64,000 nt of DNA from Saprospiraceae bacterium (GCA_016714025.1 JADJOB010000002.1:727501-791500); one strand, 5' to 3'. Shown: positions 51,820-61,042, counted from the stretch's first letter. Notes: generated by a model from the sequence alone, not told the origin. Numbers and translations are program-made.

Positions 51820-52206
51820 TTAGAATTCATCATAAGCAATTTTATCAACTGATAAAAAAGCACTGGGAAATTTCTTTTTAATTCCTTCAAGTGTTGCTGC
51901 GGCTTCCGCCCGGGATAGAAAGGCCCCTGCCTTTAAATAATAATAGGGTTCTTTATATTCCCATTTACTTTTCAAACTAAATTGTTGTTGAAAACTGGAT
52001 TTTGTATTTTCCATCAACCGGCGGTCGGTGGTTGTAATAATTGTAATTCTCCAACCCGTAATGTGGGTGATGGCACGGTTGGCTTTCATGTATTGATCCA
52101 TAATTAAACTAACCTTAGGATCTTCATGAATGGTGATGCTTTCCTGTGCATGCAAAGCAATGCTAAACAATAAAAAACAGCAAGCAATTAGCATCCAATG
52201 TTTCAT
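51820..52206 (-). CDS. SPOR-domain-like exported protein
   Basis: A 128-residue exported protein (signal MKHWMLIACCFLLFSIALHA). The mature part has ITGWRITIITTTDRRLMENTKSSF and KEPYYYLKAGAFLSRAEAAATLEGIKKKFPSAFLSVDKI, which is the SPOR-repeat pattern that binds denuded peptidoglycan. It overlaps the end of secA by 4 nt (ATGA) and precedes rodA by 5 nt, fitting a cell-wall role. Confidence 0.85.
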   Translation of the reverse strand: MKHWMLIACCFLLFSIALHAQESITIHEDPKVSLIMDQYMKANRAITHITGWRITIITTTDRRLMENTKSSFQQQFSLKSKWEYKEPYYYLKAGAFLSRAEAAATLEGIKKKFPSAFLSVDKIAYDEF

Positions 52207-55200
52207 TCAGCTCCGTGACAATTTTTAAATTTTTTGCCGCTACCACATGGACAGGGATCGTTTCTTCCAATTTTTGGTCCGGTATTCCGAACCTGTTGGA
52301 TGGCTGGTTGCTCAGCACGACCTGCGGATTCTGCTGCCCTCCGCATGTTTTCTTCAGAGCGGTTTGTTTTCGTTTTACTGTAATCTGTTCGTTGTGTACG
52401 AGCTTCCCGCACTTCCTGGTTTACATTAATCTGTAATTTTCCTTTTGAAAGGTAGGAAGTAATATCCTGATTCATTTTATAGACCAGGGTTTCAAATAAT
52501 TTATACGCTTCAATTTTATAAATGACTAAAGGATCTTTTTGTTCGAAGCTGGCAGCCTGAACAGATTCTTTTAACTCATCCATATTTCGAAGGTGTTCTT
52601 TCCATTCGTAATCGAGTCTTACAAGAGCTACGGAACGTTCGATATCCCGCATGATATTGGAACCGTTTGTTTTAATAGCCGTTTCAATATCAGCTGCGAT
52701 TGGAAGCGGTTCGGAATGACCATCTGAAAATGGAATTGCAATCCGTTGATATTTTTGCCCCTCGTTTTGATGTATGTTTTTAATAAAAGGCATCAGAACT
52801 TCTTTAATGCCTTCTTCTTTTCTGTTATAAAAACTATAAAACTGTTTTGCAAGTTCGTTGACAACATCCTGATCCTTAGATTCACGGAAGAAAGCAGGAC
52901 CCATTTCTGGTTCGATTCCAAGCGTACTGATGCATTCAAATTCAAAACCTTCGTAATCTCCACTTGATTTAAAACGACTTACTGTATTTTCAATCGTTGA
53001 ATGAAACATATAACTTAAATCAACAGAAAGACGATCGCCATACAATGCATGATCCCGTTTTTTGTATATGGCCTCCCGTTGAATATTCATTACATCGTCA
53101 TATTCTAGTAATCGTTTACGAATGCCAAAATTATTTTCTTCCACTTTTTTCTGAGCGCGTTCGATGGATTTAGTAACCATGGAATGTTGCATCACCTCTC
53201 CTTCTTTATGTCCGAGTTTATCCATGATGCCAGTAATCCGATCTGAATTAAACAGACGCATCAGATTGTCTTCAAAAGAAACAAAAAACTGACTGGAACC
53301 GGGATCCCCCTGACGACCGGCGCGACCTCTCAACTGGCGATCCACCCGACGCGATTCATGACGTTCCGTACCAATGATAGCAAGTCCACCAGCCTGTTTT
53401 ACCTCTTCTGTAATTTTAATATCCGTTCCCCGACCCGCCATGTTGGTAGCGATGGTAACTTTTCCAGGTTTACCTGCTTCGGCAATGATTTCGGCTTCAC
53501 GCTGATGTTGTTTTGCATTTAATACATTGTGTGCAATGCCACGCAATTGCAACATGCGGCTTAGTTTTTCTGAAATATCAACAGAAGTAGTACCCACTAA
53601 GACAGGTCTGCCTTGATTGGTGCAAACAGCAATTTCATCAATCACCGCGTTGTATTTTTCACGGGCAGTTTTATAAACTAAATCTTCGCGATCATCACGA
53701 ATAATAACTTTATTGGTTGGAATGACAACTACATCCAATTTATAAATTTGCCAGAATTCGCCTGCTTCCGTTTCTGCTGTACCGGTCATACCAGCCAGCT
53801 TATGATACATTCTAAAATAATTTTGAAGCGTGATGGTTGCATAGGTTTGTGTTAACTCACCTACTTTAACCTGTTCTTTTGCTTCGATCGCCTGATGCAA
53901 TCCATCTGAATACCGGCGGCCTTCCAATAAACGCCCTGTCCCTTCATCCACAATTTTTACATGGCCATCAATTACCACGTAATCTTCATCTATTTCAAAA
54001 ATTGCATAAGCTTTTAAAAGTTGGCTTACACAATGCAATCGTTTTGATTTGGTAGAATAATCTTCTAGTGCTTTTTCTTTTTGACTGATGATTTCATCTT
54101 TATTTAACGAAGTATTCGTTTCAATTTCATGAATTACAGATGAGAGATCAGGTATAATGTAAAATGTAGGATCCGATTCACCTTTAGAAAGATAATCAAT
54201 GCCCAAAGCAGTTAATTCTACCTGACGATTTTTTTCATCAATGGTAAATAATAAAGGAGCATCAGCAATCCGCATGTTTTTGGATTGCTCCTGCATATAA
54301 TAATTCTCGGATTTTTGAAGCACGTTTCGGATGCCGTCTTCACTCAGGTATTTTATTAAGGGTCTTGATTTTGGAAGTGCGCGGTAAGATCGCAAGAGCG
54401 ACATCCCACCTTCACCTTCAGCATAGCCCGTTTTACCTTCAGAAATTAATTTGCGGGCTTCGGTCAGGTAATGATTGGCTAATCGTTTTTGTTCGTTGAT
54501 CAGTCGTTCGACTTTTGGTTTAAGTACATTGTATTCTTCACTTTCCTCATCAACGTCTACAGGACCTGAAATAATCAATGGAGTTCGCGCATCATCAATT
54601 AAAACACTATCAACCTCATCGACCATTGCATAATGATGTTTGATCTGTACTTTTTCATCAACAGATCGAACCATATTATCGCGCAGGTAGTCAAAACCAA
54701 ATTCATTGTTCGTACCGTAGGTGATGTCACAATTATAGGCTTTGATACGCTGCGGAGAATGCGGTTTATATTTATCAATACAATCAACCGTCAGCAATAA
54801 AAATTCAAAAATCGGAGCAATCCATTCAGAGTCCCTACGTGCCAAATAGTCATTGACGGTAACGATATGGACCCCTTCGCCGGGTAAGGCGTTGAGATAG
54901 GCTGGCAGGGTTGCCACCAGGGTTTTTCCTTCACCGGTTCCCATCTCAGCAATTTTTCCATCATGCAAGACCATCCCACCAATGAGTTGAACGTCGTAAT
55001 GGATCATATTCCAGGTAATGTCCCCACCAGCAGCGGTCCATTTATTTGAATACACTGCCTGATCGCCGTTCAGGGTAATGTAGGATTTATTGATGGACAA
55101 ATCGCGATCGTGATCCGTTGCTTTAAGGCTTAAGCTTTCATTATAAAAGAAGCGGCGGGCGGTTTCCTTGACCACGGCAAATGCTTCCGGAAGTAACTTA

Positions 55201-55508
55201 TGCAGAATTTCTTCTATCTGCTGGTTGCGTTCTTTCTGCTTTTTGTCAATTTCATTGTAAATATCCTCTTTGGTAAACACATCCGGCTCTTGCTCGGCCT
55301 GTTCTTTTAAGTTGCTGATTTCCAGATCAATAGCACTTAAATAGTCCGCTATCCGGGCTCGAAATTCAAGTGTTTTATTCCTGAGCTCGTCATTGCTGAG
55401 TTGCTGGTAAGCGGTGGCAAAATGGTTAATTTCCTCAATACGAGGGCTATAGGCTCTAACATCTTTATCCTGTTTGCTGCCAAAAATCTTTTTAAGTACT
55501 CCGAACAT
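52203..55508 (-). CDS. secA: Preprotein translocase ATPase SecA
   Basis: A 1101-residue translocase motor that drives unfolded proteins through SecYEG. Walker A is GEGKTLVATLP, the DEAD-type box is VDEVDSVLIDDARTPLIISGP, and the C-terminus has GTERHESRRVDRQLRGRAGRQGDPG. It ends with the SEC-C zinc motif RNDPCPCGSGKKFKNCHG. The length exceeds that of E. coli because of Bacteroidota-type insertions. It leads the operon. A -7 box lies 10 nt before the ATG. Confidence 0.98.
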   Translation of the reverse strand: MFGVLKKIFGSKQDKDVRAYSPRIEEINHFATAYQQLSNDELRNKTLEFRARIADYLSAIDLEISNLKEQAEQEPDVFTKEDIYNEIDKKQKERNQQIEEILHKLLPEAFAVVKETARRFFYNESLSLKATDHDRDLSINKSYITLNGDQAVYSNKWTAAGGDITWNMIHYDVQLIGGMVLHDGKIAEMGTGEGKTLVATLPAYLNALPGEGVHIVTVNDYLARRDSEWIAPIFEFLLLTVDCIDKYKPHSPQRIKAYNCDITYGTNNEFGFDYLRDNMVRSVDEKVQIKHHYAMVDEVDSVLIDDARTPLIISGPVDVDEESEEYNVLKPKVERLINEQKRLANHYLTEARKLISEGKTGYAEGEGGMSLLRSYRALPKSRPLIKYLSEDGIRNVLQKSENYYMQEQSKNMRIADAPLLFTIDEKNRQVELTALGIDYLSKGESDPTFYIIPDLSSVIHEIETNTSLNKDEIISQKEKALEDYSTKSKRLHCVSQLLKAYAIFEIDEDYVVIDGHVKIVDEGTGRLLEGRRYSDGLHQAIEAKEQVKVGELTQTYATITLQNYFRMYHKLAGMTGTAETEAGEFWQIYKLDVVVIPTNKVIIRDDREDLVYKTAREKYNAVIDEIAVCTNQGRPVLVGTTSVDISEKLSRMLQLRGIAHNVLNAKQHQREAEIIAEAGKPGKVTIATNMAGRGTDIKITEEVKQAGGLAIIGTERHESRRVDRQLRGRAGRQGDPGSSQFFVSFEDNLMRLFNSDRITGIMDKLGHKEGEVMQHSMVTKSIERAQKKVEENNFGIRKRLLEYDDVMNIQREAIYKKRDHALYGDRLSVDLSYMFHSTIENTVSRFKSSGDYEGFEFECISTLGIEPEMGPAFFRESKDQDVVNELAKQFYSFYNRKEEGIKEVLMPFIKNIHQNEGQKYQRIAIPFSDGHSEPLPIAADIETAIKTNGSNIMRDIERSVALVRLDYEWKEHLRNMDELKESVQAASFEQKDPLVIYKIEAYKLFETLVYKMNQDITSYLSKGKLQINVNQEVREARTQRTDYSKTKTNRSEENMRRAAESAGRAEQPAIQQVRNTGPKIGRNDPCPCGSGKKFKNCHGAE

Positions 55509-55518
55509 AAATGAGGGT

Positions 55519-55526
55519 CAAAATTA
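55519..55526 (-). promoter_or_regulatory. -7 box TAATTTTG before secA
   Basis: TAATTTTG on the minus strand matches TAnnTTTG and lies 10 nt upstream of the secA ATG. No -33 box fits. The 210-bp gap up to the next gene contains nothing else recognisable. Confidence 0.4.
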
Positions 55527-55720
55527 CATATTTCAGTGCCAACTCAGCCTGAATTCCGTGAAGCGGGAACACAAATCATACCATCAAAGATTTAATGACA
55601 GAATGGCAGGGGAAATTGTATGGGTTTGGATATTTCATGTAAAGCTACTGGTAAAATCGGGAGAGAAATACTATGTTTGGCCCTTTGAGATCTTTTATTG
55701 ATAAAATCCGTTTCTATTAG

Positions 55721-56155
55721 ATGTTCCGAAGAATCCGATATGAACTTATTAAAATGTTGCGCAGTCATGGCACCAGTCATGAAATCGCATTTGGCGCAGC
55801 AATTGGGGCATTTATAAGCATTTTCCCTACGTTTGGTACCGGTACTTTGTTGGTATTACTGGCCTACCGGTTTTTTAATTTCAATTTAGTATCTGCGATC
55901 AGTGGCAGTTTGATTTCAAATGTATTTACCGGACCTTTTTTTATGGCACTGAGTTATAAAATCGGAGCCCTGTTGATCAATAGTAGTTTTGAATTTAATT
56001 TTAAAACCTGGTATAAACAATTGGATCAGGTAGGATTAAGTTTGTTGATTGGATCCACCTTATTAAGTACAGCATGCAGTGTGGGAATTTACTTTATGGT
56101 AAAAAAAATTGTAAGTAATTATAAAAACCGCTTTCCAAAAAAAGTCATTACTTAA
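55721..56155 (+). CDS. DUF2062 membrane protein
   Basis: A 144-residue protein with DUF2062 features: SHEIAFGAAIGAFISIFPTFGTGTLLVLLAYRFFNFN, SLISNVFTGPFFMALSYKIGALL and a third TM LLIGSTLLSTACSVGIYFMV. The family is a small integral-membrane protein found in many Gram-negative genomes, of unknown role. It is 7 nt upstream of the phospholipase D-like gene, so the two may be co-transcribed. Confidence 0.88.
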   Translation: MFRRIRYELIKMLRSHGTSHEIAFGAAIGAFISIFPTFGTGTLLVLLAYRFFNFNLVSAISGSLISNVFTGPFFMALSYKIGALLINSSFEFNFKTWYKQLDQVGLSLLIGSTLLSTACSVGIYFMVKKIVSNYKNRFPKKVIT

Positions 56156-56162
56156 TAATTTT

Positions 56163-57347
56163 ATGAAATTTGAAAAACGAAACGCACAAAAATACCTCCG
56201 AAGTTTTGCAAAAGCAGATCGTTTAACATTTTTACAAAGCGGCGAAACTTTTTTTAAAGAGTTTATTAAACAAATTGAACACGCACAACATACCATTTCC
56301 ATTCAGACTTATAAACTGGATGATGAGATTACAGGACAGAAAATTGCAGATGCATTAATTCGGGCAGTAAAGCGCGGAGTAGATGTTGATTTGGTGGTGG
56401 ATGGATTTGGGTCAATTGAATTAAGCAGTGATTTTGAAAAGTATCTGGTTGAAAACGGGATTCAATTTCGTTTTTTCTCAAAAATATCTTTGTTTAAAAA
56501 TTTACGAATTGGAAGAAGACTGCATCATAAGATTGCAGTCTTTGATCAACAAACTGCATTGGTAGGAGGTATTAATCTCGCGACCAAGTATGAAGGAACG
56601 CCATATCATAAACCCTGGTTAGATTTTGGTGTATTGATCGAAGGGAGTATATGCAAGCAATTTGAGAAAATATGTTTTCTGATAGAAGAAAAAGCATTTG
56701 TTGGTATGCCAAAACGTAAGCTTGGAATGCCTACAAATTTCTCAGCATTTAATATCAATATCCGGCAGAATGACTGGTTGCGTAAGCGGAGTCAGATTTT
56801 GCGATCTTATTTAATGGCTGTACAGAATTCAGAGAAATCTATTATATTATTTGCAAGTTATTTTTTACCTGGATTTAGGTTGCGGAAAGCTTTAGAGAAT
56901 GCTTCCAGGCGTGGTGTGAAAATTAAAGTTGTTTTATCCGGAATTTCTGATATTCCATTTTTTCACAATGCGAGCAAGTATTTATACAAATGGTTACAAA
57001 AAAATAATATAAGAGTTTACGAATGGACCCCCACTGTATTGCATGCCAAATTGGCTGTGATTGATGGTGAATGGATGACGATTGGTTCATTTAATTTAAA
57101 TCATTTGAGTGCCTATGCAAGCATTGAATTGAATGTTGATATTTTATCCAAGCCATTTGTGCATCAGGTTACCCAACGACTTCAAGAATTGATAGAAACA
57201 GGTTGCGAAGAAATCCTTTACGATCCCGATACCCGATGGTTCTTACGAGCTAAGCAGGCCTCTGCTTACTATTTAGGAAGGGTTTTGATGAACTGGATTA
57301 CCTTCTTTCCCAATATCAGGAATTATTATTCCAAGATGGTGGATTGA
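56163..57347 (+). CDS. Phospholipase D-like cardiolipin synthase
   Basis: A 394-residue protein with two HKD motifs: HHKIAVFDQQTALVGGIN (first) and LHAKLAVIDGEWMTIGSFN (second). No TM helices are evident at the N-terminus, unlike classic ClsA, so it resembles the ClsB/C or YbhO type. The enzyme joins two phosphatidylglycerols, or phosphatidylglycerol and another alcohol, to make cardiolipin. The substrate is inferred from the family. It follows DUF2062 by 7 nt. Confidence 0.85.
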   Translation: MKFEKRNAQKYLRSFAKADRLTFLQSGETFFKEFIKQIEHAQHTISIQTYKLDDEITGQKIADALIRAVKRGVDVDLVVDGFGSIELSSDFEKYLVENGIQFRFFSKISLFKNLRIGRRLHHKIAVFDQQTALVGGINLATKYEGTPYHKPWLDFGVLIEGSICKQFEKICFLIEEKAFVGMPKRKLGMPTNFSAFNINIRQNDWLRKRSQILRSYLMAVQNSEKSIILFASYFLPGFRLRKALENASRRGVKIKVVLSGISDIPFFHNASKYLYKWLQKNNIRVYEWTPTVLHAKLAVIDGEWMTIGSFNLNHLSAYASIELNVDILSKPFVHQVTQRLQELIETGCEEILYDPDTRWFLRAKQASAYYLGRVLMNWITFFPNIRNYYSKMVD

Positions 57348-57351
57348 TTTC

Positions 57352-57486
57352 AATTAAGAATTAAAAATTAAGAATTAAGAATTATGGGAGTGTAGCGGAC
57401 ATCCCACGTACTCGCAAGGAATCAATTACGGATTATTAATTACGAATTATGGGAGCGTAACGGATATCTGGCGTGTTCTTGGGAAG
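57352..57486. repeat. Two copies of the AATTATGGGAG element
   Basis: Just after the phospholipase stop, the block AATTAAGAATTAAAAATTAA leads into AATTATGGGAGTGTAGCGGA and CATCCCACGTACTCGCAAGG (copy 1, to 57420). A second copy follows: AATTACGAATTATGGGAGCG, then TAACGGATATCTGGCGTGTT and CTTGGGAAG (to 57486). A third is at 60089-60162. Outside these, the gap shows an inverted TTAGGG/CCCTAA pair (57682-57700). Confidence 0.75.
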
Positions 57487-57708
57487 TATTGTTTGGAAAT
57501 TTAATTGAGTGATAAGAATAGCTAAACTAAACCTACCAGTTACAAATTAAATAAAGCCTATAAAATTAAAATTTGGTATTGGGATTAATTTGTTTGAAAA
57601 AGAATTCAGGAATTTGCACAAATCATAAAATTCTTTTATAGATTTGATAACCAATCTTAAAATCCGGTTACTTATAACAGATTAGGGATGTTGACCCTAA
57701 GATGAAAT

Positions 57709-57768
57709 TTCCATTCCAATTCCCAAAACCAAGGGTTTAAACCCCAGGTTTTGAGAATTGGAATGGAA
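57709..57768. repeat. 60-bp imperfect palindrome centred on GGGTTTAAACCC
   Basis: Arms 57709-57738 and 57739-57768 are 30 nt each with three mismatched pairs and no spacer. The centre AAGGGTTTAAACCCCAGG resembles the centre of the palindrome at 34437-34488, while the outer arms differ. It lies 66 nt before the patatin gene, so it is not simply an end-of-gene terminator. Confidence 0.85.
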
Positions 57769-57833
57769 TCGTGGAGAATTAAGTGTTATTACCTAATAAC
57801 CGATACGTTTCTTTTACTTAAAAATAAAATGCG

Positions 57834-60086
57834 ATGGCTGCAAGTGGAACTGTATTGGCTTTCATCAGGAAGCTTTACTATACATTTACTAAGAACTGGT
57901 TTTACATCGTATTGGCTTTTCTTACGCCGATGTTATTATACTATGTATCTCAAGGGACAGAGATTATTGCCATTTTATTTGATGGGGATAATTTTTGGAA
58001 TGTCTTTTTGATTCTAATTAGTTTTCAATTATTATTTTATGCAATTTGGGTAATACCGCCCTATTCGCTTTCAATAACCAAACGGTTTATCAACTGGAAG
58101 AGTCCGGACGATCTTTTTACAAAAGATGGAATCTATATTTTATTTTCAGCATTGGCAAAGGCATACAATACAGAAATAGATCGTAAAGCTGTATTTCCAG
58201 TCCGACTTTTTGCAGGTTTGCCTTTATTGATTTTTACTTTAATGTTGATGGAATCCTATCTGGATACCAATGCTGGAGTATTTGGTTTGATTGGATTTTT
58301 AATCTTGGGATTGTATTTGTCAAAATGGACGCAACAGCCCATAGAAAATTTACTAATTTCTAAAATAAAAAAGTGGCCGGTTGAACATGCCGGATATATT
58401 TTTCATTTGGTTTTTATAATTCTGATTGCTGTTTCGTGGTGGATGGGATTGTATTGGTGTTCTTTTATCCTGATTGTATTATTGTATTTAATTAATAATG
58501 CATTTTATTCTTATATCGAAAGCAGCAGTGATTTAGAGAAAATAAAAGCAAACTACAAGGCCAATAAAATCAAGTATTGGATTTTTTCCGGAATGCTGTT
58601 GGGATTTTTATCGCTTTTTTCATGGTTGACTTTTTCAGATCACATGCATCATTTTTCCTCAGTGATTGTAATGAATATTTCATTTACAGTTTTTATAGCA
58701 AGCATTGATTTGTGGATTAAGACTCCCAACGATGCATTTAAAATGCTTGAAACAGATAAAACCTTACGGGAAGAGGTCATTGTAGAAACAAGAATTCAGG
58801 ACAAACGACAATTTGTTTCTAAATTAAGTTCAGCTTATGAATTTTTTCAGGCTGCTAAATTTGTAGCCATATTTGGGATGTCATTTTATATATTTTTTGA
58901 TGCGTTTAATAAACACCGGGTGCGGGTGGAATCTGTAGATAAGAAATCGCATTATAGTTCATATCAACGCGATAGTTTAAAAAACTATTTTAAGCGTTGG
59001 GCAAAAGGAATTGATTCTACCAAGCCCATCATTTTAATTGCGGGTCAAGGGGGAGGTTCCCGTGCCGGCGCCTGGATGGTGATGAATTTAGATACCCTTG
59101 AGAACCAGGACAAATCGTTTGTTAAAAATGTATTTGCGATATCCACTGTTTCCGGAAGCAGTTCGGGTGCCAATATGATGCTCAACAAATGGAGTTTGGA
59201 GCAGGATGGAATTCGGATGGAGACCAGAAGTAATTTAGAATTAGCACAACGGCTTTATACTTATAATTATTTAACTGCCGCTACCTGGGGCATGTTGTGG
59301 AGTGATGCCTTACGAAATTTGGTAACGGCTAAAGACAAACCTGCCAGAGATCGTAATTTGTATCGGCAGTATGACGAAGGACGTGCATTCAGTTTGTGTT
59401 ATTCTAAAGACTACCAGGATACTGCCAGTGCATTTTTCCAATTGGATTTCATGGCCAATTGGGATACAACAAAAACCAAGAAACGACTGCCATTACTATT
59501 TTTGAATACAGCAACAACTCAAGCTGGCAAGCGCGCGATTTCTGCACCTGTAATTATAGAACCAAAAATATTTGGTACTGCCATAGACTTATACCATAAA
59601 GTCAAACATCAAAAAACAGGAACGGATACCTTATATAATTTTCCATTAGTAACTGCGGTTAATTTAAGTCAGGCGTTTCCATTTGTCTGTGCCTACAATT
59701 ATGTGGAAGGGGTGGGCAACATGATTGACGGAGGCTTGTATGAAAACTCAGGAGCAAATACTTTATTTGAAATTTATAAATTTCTCACTGACAGTTTTCC
59801 ACAATTTCAATATCGAATTCTCTTAATTCAAAACAGCAACAACGATAATGATAATACGGCTTCCAACAGTTCGGTATTGTGGAATACCATCACTTCTGCA
59901 GCGGCCTCCCCTTTTTCAGGGCACAGCCATTACTGGGAGCAAAAATTAATTTTATCTAAACGCCCTACCGATCTTTTAGAAAAAATTTACCCAAAAACCG
60001 GATGCCAATGGACGGATACTCCTTTGGGAATATTATTGAGTAAGAAATCAGTTGATAAATTGTGGGAGTATGTGGGGAGGAGGTGA
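57834..60086 (+). CDS. Patatin-like phospholipase with N-terminal membrane domain
   Basis: A 750-residue protein. The first ~380 residues hold about nine hydrophobic helices (WFYIVLAFLTPMLLYYV, LLIFTLMLMESYL, IFHLVFIILIAVSWWMGLYW and others). The C-terminal patatin domain has the oxyanion loop IAGQGGGSRAG at about 400-410, the nucleophile elbow GSSSG (Ser near 443) and the Asp partner in MIDGGLYENSG (near 632). Patatins hydrolyse acyl chains of phospholipids. A membrane-embedded N-terminus of this size is unusual, and the substrate is unknown. The start ATG is chosen at 57834; one six bases upstream is out of frame. Confidence 0.85.
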   Translation: MAASGTVLAFIRKLYYTFTKNWFYIVLAFLTPMLLYYVSQGTEIIAILFDGDNFWNVFLILISFQLLFYAIWVIPPYSLSITKRFINWKSPDDLFTKDGIYILFSALAKAYNTEIDRKAVFPVRLFAGLPLLIFTLMLMESYLDTNAGVFGLIGFLILGLYLSKWTQQPIENLLISKIKKWPVEHAGYIFHLVFIILIAVSWWMGLYWCSFILIVLLYLINNAFYSYIESSSDLEKIKANYKANKIKYWIFSGMLLGFLSLFSWLTFSDHMHHFSSVIVMNISFTVFIASIDLWIKTPNDAFKMLETDKTLREEVIVETRIQDKRQFVSKLSSAYEFFQAAKFVAIFGMSFYIFFDAFNKHRVRVESVDKKSHYSSYQRDSLKNYFKRWAKGIDSTKPIILIAGQGGGSRAGAWMVMNLDTLENQDKSFVKNVFAISTVSGSSSGANMMLNKWSLEQDGIRMETRSNLELAQRLYTYNYLTAATWGMLWSDALRNLVTAKDKPARDRNLYRQYDEGRAFSLCYSKDYQDTASAFFQLDFMANWDTTKTKKRLPLLFLNTATTQAGKRAISAPVIIEPKIFGTAIDLYHKVKHQKTGTDTLYNFPLVTAVNLSQAFPFVCAYNYVEGVGNMIDGGLYENSGANTLFEIYKFLTDSFPQFQYRILLIQNSNNDNDNTASNSSVLWNTITSAAASPFSGHSHYWEQKLILSKRPTDLLEKIYPKTGCQWTDTPLGILLSKKSVDKLWEYVGRR

Positions 60087-60088
60087 AT

Positions 60089-60162
60089 ATGAATTACAAA
60101 TTATCAATTACGAATTACGAATTATGGGAGGGGAGTGGACATTCTGTGTGCTTGCGGGAAGA
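60089..60162. repeat. Third copy of the AATTATGGGAG element
   Basis: ATGAATTACAAATTATCAAT leads into AATTACGAATTACGAATTAT, then GGGAGGGGAGTGGACATTCT and GTGTGCTTGCGGGAAG, matching copies at 57352-57486. The rest of the 359-bp gap is G-rich on the plus strand with a T8G4 run at about 60230 and a five-base CACTC/GAGTG hairpin. Confidence 0.7.
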
Positions 60163-60337
60163 ATTAGGAATTGTGGGAGTAGGTATGAATTCACTCTAGC
60201 GAGTGGGGGCGTAAAGAGTAGTTAGAAGTTTTTTTTGGGGTGTATTTTGGATGGAATTGCTATGGCTGATTTATTTATAGTTTGGAATTGGGAGGTTTTG
60301 TGGTGAAGCGAAGGAGAAATAGGTTGGGAATTGTGGA

Positions 60338-60383
60338 TATAACAAAAGTTATATTTTTATTTATTAATGTTCAAATAACTTTG
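60338..60383 (+). promoter_or_regulatory. Promoter with TATAAC-AAAA-GTTATA palindrome (copy 1)
   Basis: TATAACAAAAGTTATA (60338-60353) is a perfect 6-4-6 palindrome. TAACTTTG, a TAnnTTTG -7 box, begins 22 nt later at 60376. The next gene starts at 60446. Copies at 62472 and 63567 have the same layout. Confidence 0.6.
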
Positions 60384-60445
60384 AGTATATTTTTATAATA
60401 TTGGATTTATAATCAACTTTTAATCATCAATAAATTTATTAAATT

Positions 60446-61042
60446 ATGAAATCAAATTTCTATTATTTTATTATGTTAATTTCTATCACTATTAGTTATT
60501 CTGCTTGCAAAGAGCAGAGTATTAGTTCAACAAAAGATAAAGAAAATTCACAGATTGATAGTGTGTTGAAAGCAAAAGCTGAAGTTTATGATTTACTTTT
60601 CTCAAGAGTTGAAGATTCTTCTAAGTTTATGAATGATTTGACCCCAAAGGTAGCTAAAGCCATAGTGAGAAGTAATATTGAAACGAATGACGGCTCAGGA
60701 GCAATCAACCTAGATAAAGAAAGGTCTGTTTTTTTTAAAATAAGCGATTTATTACAGGTTGTTAATGGATATTCAAAGGATGATTTACTTAAAATGGGCG
60801 TTAGAGTTTATTTAGGAAGATATGGGAGAAAACAAATTATTGAAGATTATTTAGGTTCTAAACAATTTGAATTATATAAAAATAGGAGAACTGTAATAAT
60901 CCAACTTATGGATAAGGATAATAATGTTTTAATAAGTAAAGATGGTAAATGGGTAAATGCAAATTTAGGAGAACTTTGTCCACCTTGTAGCGATAGCAAT
61001 TCACCTACTGGAGGAGACAAAGATCCTTATATTCAAGAATAA
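60446..61042 (+). CDS. Predicted lipoprotein, function unknown
   Basis: A 198-residue protein with a lipoprotein leader (MKSNFYYFIMLISITISYSAC, C21). The mature part is charged and helix-rich (KAEVYDLLFSRVEDSSKF) with a C-terminal CPPC segment (GELCPPCSDSNSP) that is probably structural. I do not recognise a family. It stands at the head of a two-component locus and is preceded by palindrome copy 1, so it is a candidate target of the response regulator. Confidence 0.75.
   Translation: MKSNFYYFIMLISITISYSACKEQSISSTKDKENSQIDSVLKAKAEVYDLLFSRVEDSSKFMNDLTPKVAKAIVRSNIETNDGSGAINLDKERSVFFKISDLLQVVNGYSKDDLLKMGVRVYLGRYGRKQIIEDYLGSKQFELYKNRRTVIIQLMDKDNNVLISKDGKWVNANLGELCPPCSDSNSPTGGDKDPYIQE

Noticed and set aside
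55474..55701. A 75-codon ORF upstream of DUF2062
   Set aside because: It overlaps the secA start on the other strand, lacks a domain and a signal, and is not conserved in appearance.
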